From assembly GCF_947496075.1 (NCBI RefSeq), contig NZ_CANMBJ010000006.1, positions 186,001 through 250,000 on the forward strand: DNA of 64,000 nucleotides, written 5' to 3'. A model generated the notes under the pieces. That model was given only the letters and a program-made list of their open reading frames with translations, searched no databases and had not been told where the DNA came from. The DNA is from an uncultured Tateyamaria sp. GTDB taxonomy: Bacteria; Pseudomonadota; Alphaproteobacteria; Rhodobacterales; Rhodobacteraceae. Position numbers and translations under genes: made by a program. Positions 8,098-17,001 of this stretch are shown here, one piece after another (positions within the stretch are counted from its first letter, which is position 1; each line of letters starts with the position of its first letter).

Positions 8098-9423
8098 ATG
8101 AGCGCGGCATTCGCAAGGCTGTCCGGAATCACCGCTGACCTCGTCGATTGGAAGACCGGCATCATCGGGCACGTCGCCGAGATGCCACCACTGCCCGGGG
8201 CGCCGGATTTCTTCCATTACTTTTCCAATGCCTGCAACACCAGCGCATTTTCGGAATTCGAGAATTTCAACAATGCCGGCGGCGCCTCGGCCTCGCGCGA
8301 GGTGGCGCTGGCCAAAGCGGTGGGCGAGGCGGTGGAACGCTACAGCTCGGCCATCTACGAGGTCGAGGATCTGCCGCTTCACAGCTATGACGAGGCCCCA
8401 TTCGACTGTGTCGCGCCCGAGACGTGGGCGCTTTACAGTGACGCGCAATACGAGGCGCCGGGCTTTCAATGGGCGCCCTTCATGCGCACGACCCCGGTGC
8501 GCTGGACCGGTGCGCTAAACCCTTTGACGGGCGCGCGCATCCATGTGCCTGCCTCGATGGTCTATATGCCCTATTACTACCATCTGGCCGCCGGCGACAC
8601 GCCGATCGTGCAGCCGATCTCGACCGGCATGGCCTGCCACTGCACGCCGGCCGAGGCGGCGGTATCGGGCGTCTGCGAGGTGATCGAACGCGATGCGCTG
8701 ATGATCACCTGGCAAGCGATGATCGCCCCGCCGCAGATCGCCGTCGAAACCCTGAGCGATGCCAATTACGACCTTGTCAGCAGGTTCGAGCGGACCGGCT
8801 CGCGCGTCACCCTGTTGGACATCACTATGGATGTGGGCGTGCCGTCGGTGCTTTCCGTGCTCTCCTCCGAGGCGCCCGACCTGCCGGCGCGCGTCTTCGC
8901 GGCGTCAAGCTCGCTTTCCGCTGAGGAGGCCATACGCAAGGCGCTAGAAGAGCTGGCGCATACCCGCCGCTATTGCCACACAATCAAGTCGTGGATGCCG
9001 CGCATCGTACCGAACCCGCCCAGCCACGACAATGTGATCGACCAGCTGACGCATCTGAATTTCTGGACCGATCAGGCGAACGCGCATCTGGCCGATTTCA
9101 TCTTCCGCTCGCCCGTCCGGCGCGACTTCGACGAGATGGCCGAACTCTCCACCGGCGACGCCTCGGGCGATCTGGAACGGCTGTGTTGCATGGTGGCCGA
9201 TACCGATCACGAGGCCCTGCTGATCGACCTGACAAGCGACGACGTGCGCGAGCTTGGCCTGACTGTGGTGCGCGCGCTGATCCCTGGATATCACCCGCTG
9301 TTCATGTCCTACGGCAACCGCTCGCTCGGCAGCCGTCGGCTATGGACGGTACCGCAGACGCTTGGCCACAAAGGCGTTGCGCCCGAAACCGGCGACAACC
9401 CCGCGCCGCATATGTATCCCTGA
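8098..9423 (+). CDS. YcaO-type ATP-dependent cyclodehydratase
   Basis: The 441-residue protein shows YcaO ATP-binding elements: ASREVALAKAVGEAVERYS (about 64-82), TPAEAAVSGVCEVIERDAL (about 183-201) and SAEEAIRKALEELAHTRR (about 275-292). It should phosphorylate peptide amide oxygens so that Cys, Ser and Thr side chains close to azolines on the precursor at 5081. The C-terminus reads NPAPHMYP; azoline-forming YcaOs usually end in a PxPxP-like tail, so this is a recognisable but degenerate version. A separate E1-like partner gene lies immediately upstream and a SagB dehydrogenase downstream. Confidence 0.9.
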   Translation: MSAAFARLSGITADLVDWKTGIIGHVAEMPPLPGAPDFFHYFSNACNTSAFSEFENFNNAGGASASREVALAKAVGEAVERYSSAIYEVEDLPLHSYDEAPFDCVAPETWALYSDAQYEAPGFQWAPFMRTTPVRWTGALNPLTGARIHVPASMVYMPYYYHLAAGDTPIVQPISTGMACHCTPAEAAVSGVCEVIERDALMITWQAMIAPPQIAVETLSDANYDLVSRFERTGSRVTLLDITMDVGVPSVLSVLSSEAPDLPARVFAASSSLSAEEAIRKALEELAHTRRYCHTIKSWMPRIVPNPPSHDNVIDQLTHLNFWTDQANAHLADFIFRSPVRRDFDEMAELSTGDASGDLERLCCMVADTDHEALLIDLTSDDVRELGLTVVRALIPGYHPLFMSYGNRSLGSRRLWTVPQTLGHKGVAPETGDNPAPHMYP

Positions 9424-9437
9424 CAGGAGAGACGGGA

Positions 9438-10286
9438 ATGAATGACGAAACCTGGTCGAACGCTCTCTTCCCCGATGCCCCCTCGGACGAGGATTACGTC
9501 TGGGAACTGTTTCACGAAAACTCAAAAACCGGCCGCTACGGGCATTACGTGCCGGATGACCGCGTCGCGTCGCGCATGATCCGTATGACCGATAGCCTGA
9601 GCTACGAGGGCTACCCGGTGGTTGATCTGCCCGATCCCGGGGAGGGGTTCGATGTTCCGCTGGGCGAGGCGCTTGTCGGCCGGGTCTCGCCCAAGGGGCT
9701 GGAGCCGGTCGCGCTGCCGCTCGCGCAATTGTCCTCGATCCTCTATGCGGGCTACGGCGTGACTCGCATGAACGATACGACCGATTTCCTGCGACCGTTC
9801 CGCACTGTGCCTTCGGGCGGCGCGCTCTACCCGCTCGAAATCTACCTGACCGGCAAGCATGTCGACGGCTTGAAGGCGGGACTGTACCATTTCTCGCCGC
9901 CGAAACACCGGCTGCACCAGTTGCGGACGGGCGATCTTGCGCCCGAACTGTCGCAGGGGCTGGTCGAGTTTCAGGCTGATCTGGCTTTCGACGCGTCGGT
10001 GATCCTGATCGTGACCGCGCTTTTCGAGCGATCCACCTTCAAGTACGGCGCGCGCGGTTATCGCTTCGCGCTGATGGAGGCGGGCCATTTTGCACAGAAC
10101 ATTAATCTGGCAGCCACAGCCCTGAACTTGGGCTGTTGTAACCTCGGCGGCTTCTATGATCGCAAGGTCGACGCGTTCCTGGGGCTCGATGGGCTGCATC
10201 AATCGACGGTCTACATGATCGCGATCGGCGGCCAGACCGGCCAGCACGAGACACCGCATCGTTTCACGCGAGAGGGCCGCACATGA
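9438..10286 (+). CDS. SagB-type FMN azoline dehydrogenase
   Basis: The 282-residue protein contains the SagB nitroreductase-fold signature: FRTVPSGGALYPLEIYLTG (about 119-137), TFKYGARGYRFALMEAGHFAQN (about 197-218) and a C-terminal IAIGGQTG. It should oxidise thiazolines or oxazolines to aromatic azoles using FMN. The start ATG 9438 follows an AGGAGA site, 14 bases after the YcaO stop; longer in-frame extensions run back inside the YcaO gene and are not credible. Its presence argues for azoles rather than azolines in the product. Confidence 0.88.
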   Translation: MNDETWSNALFPDAPSDEDYVWELFHENSKTGRYGHYVPDDRVASRMIRMTDSLSYEGYPVVDLPDPGEGFDVPLGEALVGRVSPKGLEPVALPLAQLSSILYAGYGVTRMNDTTDFLRPFRTVPSGGALYPLEIYLTGKHVDGLKAGLYHFSPPKHRLHQLRTGDLAPELSQGLVEFQADLAFDASVILIVTALFERSTFKYGARGYRFALMEAGHFAQNINLAATALNLGCCNLGGFYDRKVDAFLGLDGLHQSTVYMIAIGGQTGQHETPHRFTREGRT

Positions 10287-10301
10287 CGGCCGTTTAGGAA
10301 A

Positions 10302-12635
10302 ATGGCGGTTTTCGAGGACATGATGCAGGCCAACGCACTGCAGGGTAAAGACCCCGCAATACGTCGGCGCATCACCCGCGCCTCGCTTGCCCCCCTTGCC
10401 GGGATCGAAGCCGCCTCACTTGCGGGTATACGCAGCGCCCTGGCCACCGCCGATTTGTCGGGCGATCCCAGCCACTGGCTGGCCGCCGATCTGAGCCTTG
10501 GAAGTTGGGCCTGTCATCATCTGGGCAACACACTGCGCGTGCAGCTTGGCCAGACCGCCGCAACCGAGGGTGTCGCGACGGAAGCCCAAGGCCCGGGGCG
10601 GGAACAGCGCGACGGGATGAGCAGCGCCGCCCTGATCGGCGAACTTGTGGATGCCGAGAGCCGGGGCAATACCGGCATCATCGCCGCGCTCGACCACGCG
10701 CAAGTGATCGCGGCGGCGCTTGCGGCGGGCCCGCCAAGATCGGTGCTGGTGATCGCCCCGCGTTTCGACATCGGCTGGCGTCAAGACGATATCGCCTGCC
10801 TGCGCTTTCTGGCCTTCGCCCTGTGGGCTACGCCGGCCCGGCTGATCCTGGTTGCGGCGGACCGGCACGAGGCGGGGCTTCCGGACGATTTCGATATCCG
10901 CTGGAGCACGGCACAGGATGCCCCGCAAACGCAAACTGAGCCGCCGCCGCTGGCAGCTTTGATGCCCTCGGTCATTTCCGCCGGGCTTAGCGCGCGTCTC
11001 GGGGTCGGTGAAATCGCGCGCGAATATATCGCGCGCCTTACCGACGGCTCCACCCTGATCGACCCGGCGCTCAGGGCCCGCCCCTCGGCGCGGCTGCGGC
11101 ATCTCTTCGACCGGCTGGGCGCGATCCAGGGGCTGGATCCAGCGCTGAAAGCCTTCGCGCAACTGAATGGCAGCGGCTATCATGCCGATCCGGTCTTTCT
11201 GGTCCGGCAGGCCTGGCACTCCTTCACCATCGGCGGCCACGAGATCGCGCTGGACCTGATGGCGCATGCCGTGGCCTGCGCCCCCGATACCGCCACCCGG
11301 GGCCGGTTTCTATACGAGCTTCAGGGCATGCGCATCGCGCTCCAGAAATTCGATGAAGCGCGCATGGCCCCCGCCCCCGATCCGTCCTTGCCGTCTGAAA
11401 CCCGCGCCGGCATCATCCTGACCCGCGGATGGGGCGCCGCGCTCAGCGGGCATCCGCAAGAGGGCCGCGAACATCTAGCGACGGCGTTGGCCATGCTGCG
11501 GGGCGATATCGGCGACGATAGCCATTTTCTCTATTTCAAGAACATCTACGCCCTCAGCCTCGTGCGCACCGGCGCCTGGGACGCGGCGCTCGGGCTCGAA
11601 AAAGAAATCGAAGCTTCGCTCGATGCGTCCGAGGTGGAAACCGGTCGCCGCGACTGGCCGATGACCTATGTGAATTCGCTCAATCAGGCGCGGCTCTACA
11701 AATACCACAAGGATTTCGACCGGTCGTTCGCCTACTACCAGCGCGGTTTCGCGACGACCCTGGGCGCGCGCTCAGAAAGCGATGCAGTCTATGCCAATTT
11801 CTGTCTTGCCAAGCTGCATGCCCAGCACGGGCAGGATCACGCGGCCTTCCTGTGCTGGTTCCGCACCGCGCTGCACTGGGTGGCGGCCGATATTCCCGAA
11901 GCGCTGGCCATGCGCGTCGCCGCCGGTATTCTGGCGCGCCGGACCGGCCCCTATGAACCGGTCGCCGACCGGATCTCGGAGGTCATTGGAGAGGAACTTT
12001 CCGCCGCGGCGCGCCGGATTGGCCTCGCGCCCGGCGCCGACCCGCCGGAGATGGTCTTTTGCCGTCAGCCCACGCCGAACGAGGCCGGGACGGGTCTCCT
12101 CATCGGCGCGGCGGGCTGGGCGGCGATCCTCATGCCCGATACCGGGATGGGCCCCGCGGTCTCCACGCCTCCGCATGACCGGCTGCGCCGCTTGCTCTCG
12201 GGGCTGATCCGGCGGGCGGCGCCGCAGGCCACCCTGCCTGCGCGATGCCTTGCCATGCTGCCCTGCGAGGGAACCGGCGAAATGCCCTTGAGCCGCGATG
12301 ACGCGTGGCTGAGCGCCGCACGATACGGTGTGCGCAAACTGATCTACGACGCGCACGAGATGACGCTGACGCCCGACGAGCAGGCAGACCTCCTCTCCCG
12401 GCGGCACGTCAGGCACGGGTTCGGCGTAAGCACCTGGGCGCAGAAGTCCGACAAGGTTGTGCATGTCACGTTCAAGCGCAACCTGCGCGCGCTCACACTA
12501 CGGGGGCTCGAGGCCGGGATTTTCGCGCAGGCGGCAAGCCCCGTGCCCCACGCCCAGCTCGCGACCGATAGATGCCGGGTCGAGGCGATCGACAGACTGG
12601 AACGGGCAGGGCTCCTCGCCAGCATGGCCCCCTGA
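10302..12635 (+). CDS. Large orphan protein of the RiPP cluster, TPR-like centre
   Basis: I do not recognise this 777-residue protein. Residues 110-210 contain a hydrophobic-strand block (SVLVIAPRFDIGW, then PARLILVAADRHEAGLPDDF) resembling the Walker B/sensor region of STAND-type ATPases, but no GxxxxGK[ST] P-loop is present. The middle (about 320-560) is helical and TPR-like, with paired helices such as FLYELQGMRIALQKFDEAR and MTYVNSLNQARLYKYHKDF. The C-terminal part (about 670-777) is basic and could be a folded domain. It lies 15 bases after SagB and ends at a good terminator, so it belongs to the cluster. Possible roles are scaffold, regulator, immunity or a cryptic modifying enzyme. Confidence 0.6.
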   Translation: MAVFEDMMQANALQGKDPAIRRRITRASLAPLAGIEAASLAGIRSALATADLSGDPSHWLAADLSLGSWACHHLGNTLRVQLGQTAATEGVATEAQGPGREQRDGMSSAALIGELVDAESRGNTGIIAALDHAQVIAAALAAGPPRSVLVIAPRFDIGWRQDDIACLRFLAFALWATPARLILVAADRHEAGLPDDFDIRWSTAQDAPQTQTEPPPLAALMPSVISAGLSARLGVGEIAREYIARLTDGSTLIDPALRARPSARLRHLFDRLGAIQGLDPALKAFAQLNGSGYHADPVFLVRQAWHSFTIGGHEIALDLMAHAVACAPDTATRGRFLYELQGMRIALQKFDEARMAPAPDPSLPSETRAGIILTRGWGAALSGHPQEGREHLATALAMLRGDIGDDSHFLYFKNIYALSLVRTGAWDAALGLEKEIEASLDASEVETGRRDWPMTYVNSLNQARLYKYHKDFDRSFAYYQRGFATTLGARSESDAVYANFCLAKLHAQHGQDHAAFLCWFRTALHWVAADIPEALAMRVAAGILARRTGPYEPVADRISEVIGEELSAAARRIGLAPGADPPEMVFCRQPTPNEAGTGLLIGAAGWAAILMPDTGMGPAVSTPPHDRLRRLLSGLIRRAAPQATLPARCLAMLPCEGTGEMPLSRDDAWLSAARYGVRKLIYDAHEMTLTPDEQADLLSRRHVRHGFGVSTWAQKSDKVVHVTFKRNLRALTLRGLEAGIFAQAASPVPHAQLATDRCRVEAIDRLERAGLLASMAP

Positions 12636-12637
12636 AC

Positions 12638-12657
12638 GGCCCCGCCGGGCTGTTTTT
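12638..12657 (+). terminator. Rho-independent terminator of the RiPP operon
   Basis: A five-pair stem (12638-12642 with 12647-12651, one G-U pair) and a four-base loop are followed by five Ts (12653-12657). It begins three bases after the stop of the orphan gene and marks the right end of the RiPP transcription unit. Confidence 0.6.
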
Positions 12658-13036
12658 CCGCTCCACCGCCTCTGGAAAATTCCCCCGTCACCGCCGCACC
12701 TTCGGACACACGGATCCACACAGCCCAAGGTGCCGCGTGGCCGACACGACGAAGATCGCCTGAGCGAAGACATCATCGAGCTTGCTAGGCAATGGGAAAT
12801 TCGAGTTCAGCATTTCCAACTGTCTAAAGGCGCTTCGCAAATGAACGCGGTCGTTCTGATGGAGCGCAGCGAATGTCCACTTCCCGCCCGAGATGTTTTT
12901 CGCCGCAGACGCAAAGTGTACAAAGCGGTCGTTCGAGCCAAGAGCATCAACGGCAGGTTGCCCGCAAAGCCGAAACCCATTCATCGAATCTAAGTCGTTT
13001 TCAAATCTCAGATTTTGAACCAGCTCAGCGCAGCAC
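12658..13036. other. Intergenic stretch between RiPP cluster and uraH
   Basis: No supportable gene. Frames exist on both strands but show no start signal or known motif, and one on the minus strand would overlap the end of uraH. Composition drops from the GC-rich RiPP cluster here, so this is the likely right boundary of the acquired segment. Confidence 0.4.
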
Positions 13037-13396
13037 TCAACTGCCGCGATAGGTCGAGTATCCGTAAGGGGAAAGCAGGAGAGGGACGTGGTAGTGCGCC
13101 TCGTCATCTGTGATGCCGAACCGGATCGGCACCTGGTCGAGGAACTTGACCTCGTCCGTGCTCAGCCTGTGCTGATCGAGGTAATCTCCGCAAAAGAAGA
13201 TCAGCTCGTAGTGCCCCTGTTTGACCTTGCCCTGCGGTAGGATCGGGCTGTCGGTACGGCCATCGGCATTTGTCACGGCCTCGGTGATCTTTTTGTGGTT
13301 GTTTCCCGACACGCGGTAGAGCGCGATTTTGATCCCCGGGGCAGGCATGCCGCGCGCGGTGTCGAGGACATGGGTGGTGAGGTATCCGGCTGCCAT
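13037..13396 (-). CDS. uraH: 5-hydroxyisourate hydrolase
   Basis: The 119-residue protein has the transthyretin-like HIU hydrolase fold: N-terminal LTTHVLDTARGMPA, a central arginine/lysine strand region and the diagnostic C-terminal YRGS. It hydrolyses 5-hydroxyisourate, the product of urate oxidation, to OHCU in the cytoplasm. The start at 13396 is chosen because the family begins directly with the LTTHVLD block; a longer upstream extension would run into the divergent puuE-uraD gene. It is divergently transcribed from that next pathway gene. The urate oxidase itself (PuuD) is at 36100-37308. Confidence 0.92.
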   Translation of the reverse strand: MAAGYLTTHVLDTARGMPAPGIKIALYRVSGNNHKKITEAVTNADGRTDSPILPQGKVKQGHYELIFFCGDYLDQHRLSTDEVKFLDQVPIRFGITDDEAHYHVPLLLSPYGYSTYRGS

Positions 13397-13458
13397 TGCA
13401 TCCTGCCTTGTTTGGTCGCAGATTGGCGACATCTCATCTTGATTGTCTGGGGAAGTCC

Positions 13459-14880
13459 ATGGCCGAGTTGCCACCGCGGTATCCGCGCGATTTTCATGGC
13501 CACGGGGCCGATAGACCGGATGCGGCGTGGCCGGGTGGCGCGCGCATCGCCGTGTCCTTTGTTCTGAACTACGAGGAAGGGGGCGAGAATTGCGTGCTGC
13601 ATGGTGATGCGGCCTCTGAGGCGTTCCTGTCCGAGATCGTGGGCGCAGCACCCTGGCCCGGGCAGCGGCATTGGAACATGGAGTCCATTTACGACTACGG
13701 CGCGCGTGCCGGCTTCTGGCGGTTGCATCGGCTGTTCACCGAAGCGCGTGTGCCGGTGACCGTCTATGGCGTGGCGACGGCTCTGGCCCGTTCGCCTGCG
13801 CAGGTTGAGGCGATGCAGCAGGCCAATTGGGAGATCGCGTCGCACGGTCTGAAATGGATCGACTACAAGGATCATTCGGTCGAGGACGAGGCGGCGGACA
13901 TGGACGCGGCTATTGCACTGCATACCGAAGTGACGGGAGAGCGTCCGCGCGGTTGGTATACGGGCCGTTGTTCGGTGAACACGGTGTGGCTGGCGGCAGA
14001 GCGGGACATGGACTGGATCAGCGACACCTATGATGATGATCTGCCCTATTGGGTTCGGATCGGTGCCCGCGACCAGTTGATCCTTCCCTACACGCTTGAT
14101 TGCAACGACATGCGCTTTGCCACGCCGCAGGGGTTCAATGCGGGCGATCAGTTTTTTGCCTATCTGCGGGATACGTTTGATGCGCTCTATGCCGAGGGGG
14201 CGGCGGGGCGGCCTGCGATGATGTCTGTGGGTCTGCATTGCCGTTTGATCGGACGGCCCGGTCGGGTCCAGGCGCTGCGCCGGTTTATCGAATACGTGCA
14301 GGGGCATGAGGGTGTGTGGTGCGCACGCCGGCAGGATATTGCGGCGCATTGGGCCGAGGTTCATCCGCCCCAGCCTGAGCGTGGGTGGATTCATCTGGAT
14401 CGCGCCGCTTTTGTTGAAACATTTGGCGGCGTGTTCGAGCATTCGCCCTGGATTGCCGAAGGGGTTTATGCGCTCGAACTAGCGCCAGCCCACGACACCC
14501 CGCAGGGGCTGCACAATGCGTTGTGCCGGGTGTTTCGCGCGGCGTCCGAGGACAAGCGACTGGACGTCTTGCGTGCGCACCCCGATCTGGCGGGCAAGCT
14601 GGCTGCGGCCAAACGTTTGACTGCTGAGAGTACCCAGGAACAGGCAAGTGCGGGTCTGGATGCGCTGACAGATGAGGAACGGGCGGCGTTCCAGCGGCTC
14701 AATGCCAGCTACACCGAAAAACACGGTTTTCCCTTCATCATCGCGGTCAAGGATCACGACAAGGCGGGCATATTGCGCGCCTTTGAACGGCGGATTGGCA
14801 ATGAAACCGGTGTCGAGATGGCCGAGGCCTGTCGTCAGGTTGAACGCATCGCCCGGTTACGGTTGGAGGCGATGGAATGA
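13459..14880 (+). CDS. Fused PuuE-type deacetylase-fold enzyme and OHCU decarboxylase
   Basis: The 473-residue protein combines two steps of urate breakdown. Residues 1 to about 305 form a polysaccharide-deacetylase-like allantoinase domain of the PuuE type (RYPRDFHGHG, RIAVSFVLNYEEGGE, EIASHGLKW, PYTLDCNDMRF). Residues about 315-473 form an OHCU decarboxylase (UraD) domain with FGGVFEHSPWIAE, LRAHPDLAGK, SAGLDALTDEE and FPFIIAVKDH. It would convert OHCU to S-allantoin and open the ring to allantoate. ATG 13459 has GGGGA five bases upstream. The gene shares an ATGA with allE downstream. Fusions of this kind are known in Proteobacteria. Confidence 0.88.
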   Translation: MAELPPRYPRDFHGHGADRPDAAWPGGARIAVSFVLNYEEGGENCVLHGDAASEAFLSEIVGAAPWPGQRHWNMESIYDYGARAGFWRLHRLFTEARVPVTVYGVATALARSPAQVEAMQQANWEIASHGLKWIDYKDHSVEDEAADMDAAIALHTEVTGERPRGWYTGRCSVNTVWLAAERDMDWISDTYDDDLPYWVRIGARDQLILPYTLDCNDMRFATPQGFNAGDQFFAYLRDTFDALYAEGAAGRPAMMSVGLHCRLIGRPGRVQALRRFIEYVQGHEGVWCARRQDIAAHWAEVHPPQPERGWIHLDRAAFVETFGGVFEHSPWIAEGVYALELAPAHDTPQGLHNALCRVFRAASEDKRLDVLRAHPDLAGKLAAAKRLTAESTQEQASAGLDALTDEERAAFQRLNASYTEKHGFPFIIAVKDHDKAGILRAFERRIGNETGVEMAEACRQVERIARLRLEAME

Positions 14881-15686
14881 CCTATGCCTTTCCCCCCGGC
14901 GGTTTGCCTAGTCAGAACGAAAACCCCGAAAGCACGGCCATCTTTACAGAGGCCTATGCGGTCATCCCCGCCTCGGTTCAGCGGGACATCGTCACGTCCT
15001 TTCTGCCGGGATGGGACGGCACGCGGGCCTGGATCCTTGCGCGGCCCCTCAGCGGGTTTGCAGAGACCTTTGCGCAATACGCTGTTGAGCTGTCGCCCGA
15101 GGGGGGCAGCAATGATCCCGAGCCGGACGTGGACGCCCAGGCTGTGCTGTTTGTGGCGCATGGCCATGCGCACCTGACCGTGGGGGCAGATCTGCACGAG
15201 CTGCACCCAGGCAGTTTCGCCTACATCCCGGCTGGTGCGCCATGGACGTTGTGGAACCGGTCGGATCAGGCTTGTGGCCTGCATTGGATCCGCAAGAAAT
15301 ACGTGGTGGGTGCTGGTCTGAGTCCCCCCGATGTGGTGGTGACCCATGATCAGGATGTGCCCGCCGCTCCGATGCCCGATTGCGGACACCTGTGGGCGAC
15401 GCAACGCTTCATTGATCCACTTGACCTTCGATACGACTGCCACGTGAACATCGTGAATTTCCAGCCCGGCGGGCGTATCCCCTTTGCCGAGACACATGTG
15501 ATGGAACATGGGCTTTATGTGTTGGAGGGGACGGCGGAGTACCTGCTAAATAAGGATTGGGTGAGTGTAGGCCCCGGGGATTTCATGTGGCTGCGCGCCT
15601 TTTGCCCGCAGGCTTGCATTGCGACTGGCGATGGGCCGTTTCGTTACCTGCTCTACAAGGATGTGAACAGGCATGTCCCGCTTTGA
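14877..15686 (+). CDS. allE: (S)-ureidoglycine aminohydrolase, bicupin
   Basis: The 269-residue protein has two cupin domains (about 40-130 and 150-265) and the family pattern for ureidoglycine aminohydrolase, with QRDIVTSFLPGW near the start and ETHVMEHGLYVLEGTAEYLLN (metal-binding Glu/His and fold motif) in the second cupin. It converts S-ureidoglycine to S-ureidoglycolate plus ammonia, using a manganese-type cupin site. It overlaps the PuuE-UraD fusion by 4 bases and allA by 14, so the four catabolic steps are translationally coupled. Confidence 0.87.
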   Translation: MTYAFPPGGLPSQNENPESTAIFTEAYAVIPASVQRDIVTSFLPGWDGTRAWILARPLSGFAETFAQYAVELSPEGGSNDPEPDVDAQAVLFVAHGHAHLTVGADLHELHPGSFAYIPAGAPWTLWNRSDQACGLHWIRKKYVVGAGLSPPDVVVTHDQDVPAAPMPDCGHLWATQRFIDPLDLRYDCHVNIVNFQPGGRIPFAETHVMEHGLYVLEGTAEYLLNKDWVSVGPGDFMWLRAFCPQACIATGDGPFRYLLYKDVNRHVPL

Positions 15687-16164
15687 GATCAAGGCGCAGC
15701 CGCTAACAACGGAGGCATTCGGACCTTTTGGTGATGTGCTGGATTGCGCAGGCGACCCCGACAAGATCATTAATGCAGGACTATGCGGGCGCTATCATGA
15801 TCTTGCGCAATTGGATTTCGGTGATGGGCGTGCTGGTGTGAGCCTGTTCAAGGCTGAACCACGCAGCCTGCCCTATACGCTTGACCTGCTGGAACGGCAC
15901 CCGCAAGGGTCGCAGTGCTTTGTACCGATGTCGGAACACCCGTTTCTGGTGATCGTAGCCCCGGATGAAGGCGGAAAGCCGGGCACCCCACAAGCCTTTC
16001 TCACGGTGCCGGGACAAGCGATCAACTTGCATCGCGGGACCTGGCATGGCGTCCTCACGCCATTGCACGCACCGGGCCTGTTTGCCGTGATTGACCGGAT
16101 CGGAGACGGTGCCAACCTCGAAGAAGTGCACCTCAATCCGTCCTATACTGTTTCTTCTGGCTGA
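15673..16164 (+). CDS. allA: Ureidoglycolate lyase
   Basis: The 163-residue protein matches AllA: LTTEAFGPFGDVLD near the start, the SLFKAEPRSLPYTLDLLERHPQGSQ block (about 57-81), and NLHRGTWHGVLTPL with conserved His residues. It splits ureidoglycolate into glyoxylate and urea, completing the ring degradation started by PuuD. The start overlaps the end of allE by 14 bases. A GC-rich repeat with a hairpin follows the stop. Confidence 0.9.
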   Translation: MSRFEIKAQPLTTEAFGPFGDVLDCAGDPDKIINAGLCGRYHDLAQLDFGDGRAGVSLFKAEPRSLPYTLDLLERHPQGSQCFVPMSEHPFLVIVAPDEGGKPGTPQAFLTVPGQAINLHRGTWHGVLTPLHAPGLFAVIDRIGDGANLEEVHLNPSYTVSSG

Positions 16165-16206
16165 AAATACCGCGGGGGAGTCCGAAGGACGGGGGCAGCG
16201 CCCCCT
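16151..16206 (+). repeat. Rhodobacterales-type downstream repeat with hairpin, copy 1
   Basis: The sequence begins TTTCTTCTGGC, contains AAAATACC and a G-rich run, and ends in a hairpin (GGGGGC at 16191-16196 paired with GCCCCC at 16200-16205, loop of three). A second copy with the same order of blocks is at 35981-36038. Elements of this kind are common after genes in Rhodobacterales and probably act in transcript ends or stability. Confidence 0.55.
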
Positions 16207-16239
16207 CCAAAATGTCGTGCGCGTCAGCGCTCCCCAGGA

Positions 16240-17001
16240 TCAGGTCGGGTTGCGCTCGGCCCAGCCGGCGAACACCTTTTCCAAGGCGACAACGACGTAA
16301 TACAGAACGATGCCCATCAGCGCCAATGCGATCAGAACGGCGAACATCAGCGGGTAGTCCGCGCTGATCTTGCCGCTGTCGAACAGATGGCCCAAGCCAC
16401 GGCCGTGGGGTTCCACGATCTCCATCAGGTTGGTGCCGATGAAGGCCAGCGTGACGGCCACTTTCAGCGCGCCGAAAAACTCCGGCAGGGTTTTTGGCAG
16501 GGCGATTTTCCAGAAGATCGTGAACTTTGAGGCCCCGAGTGAGGCGAGGATGTCGCGGTATTCTGGCTCGAGCGTCGACAGGCCGATACTGACCGACACT
16601 GCAATGGGGAAGAAGGAAATCAGGAAGGCGATCAGGATCGTGTTCATGTCGTGCTGGCCCACGAACATCAGCGCGATGATCGGCACAACGGTGGCCTTGG
16701 GGATTGCATTGAAGCCGACCAGCAGGGGGTACAGCGCGTCGCGCATCGTTTTGGACAGGCCCATGATCATGCCGAGGAACACGCCGAAGACCACAGACAA
16801 AAGCAGGCCCACAACGGTGCGCCACAGCGTGTCCCAGCCGTATTCGAGGAACAAGCCGCGGAACTTCCAGAAGGCTGGCCAGATGTCTGACGGGGACGCC
16901 ATTTTGTAGTTGGGCCAGCCGTTAACCCAGACAAGCCATTCCCAGAAGAGCCCGAAAATGATCAAGGCGGCGAGCGGTACGCCGATCTGGCGGAGGGTCA
17001 T
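16240..17001 (-). CDS. ABC transporter permease, SsuC/TauC/ThiX type
   Basis: The 253-residue protein has about six transmembrane segments and the permease EAA-type loop around STLEPEYRDILASLGASKFTIFWKIALPKTLPEF, shown here in two parts: EYRDILASLGAS and FWKIALPKTLPEF. It is the membrane channel of an importer whose ATPase and NMT1/THI5-like binding protein are encoded just upstream. Importers of this class take up small heterocyclic or sulfonate compounds. Within a purine-degradation locus a purine or pyrimidine breakdown product is the best guess, by context only. Confidence 0.82.
   Translation of the reverse strand: MTLRQIGVPLAALIIFGLFWEWLVWVNGWPNYKMASPSDIWPAFWKFRGLFLEYGWDTLWRTVVGLLLSVVFGVFLGMIMGLSKTMRDALYPLLVGFNAIPKATVVPIIALMFVGQHDMNTILIAFLISFFPIAVSVSIGLSTLEPEYRDILASLGASKFTIFWKIALPKTLPEFFGALKVAVTLAFIGTNLMEIVEPHGRGLGHLFDSGKISADYPLMFAVLIALALMGIVLYYVVVALEKVFAGWAERNPT

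Noticed and set aside
12688..13107. 139-codon frame on the minus strand between the RiPP cluster and uraH
   Set aside because: No ribosome binding site or known motif, and it overlaps the conserved C-terminal coding end of uraH.
13273..14442. 389-codon open frame on the minus strand
   Set aside because: It is antisense to the PuuE-UraD fusion and overlaps uraH in another frame; composition is typical of an antisense shadow.
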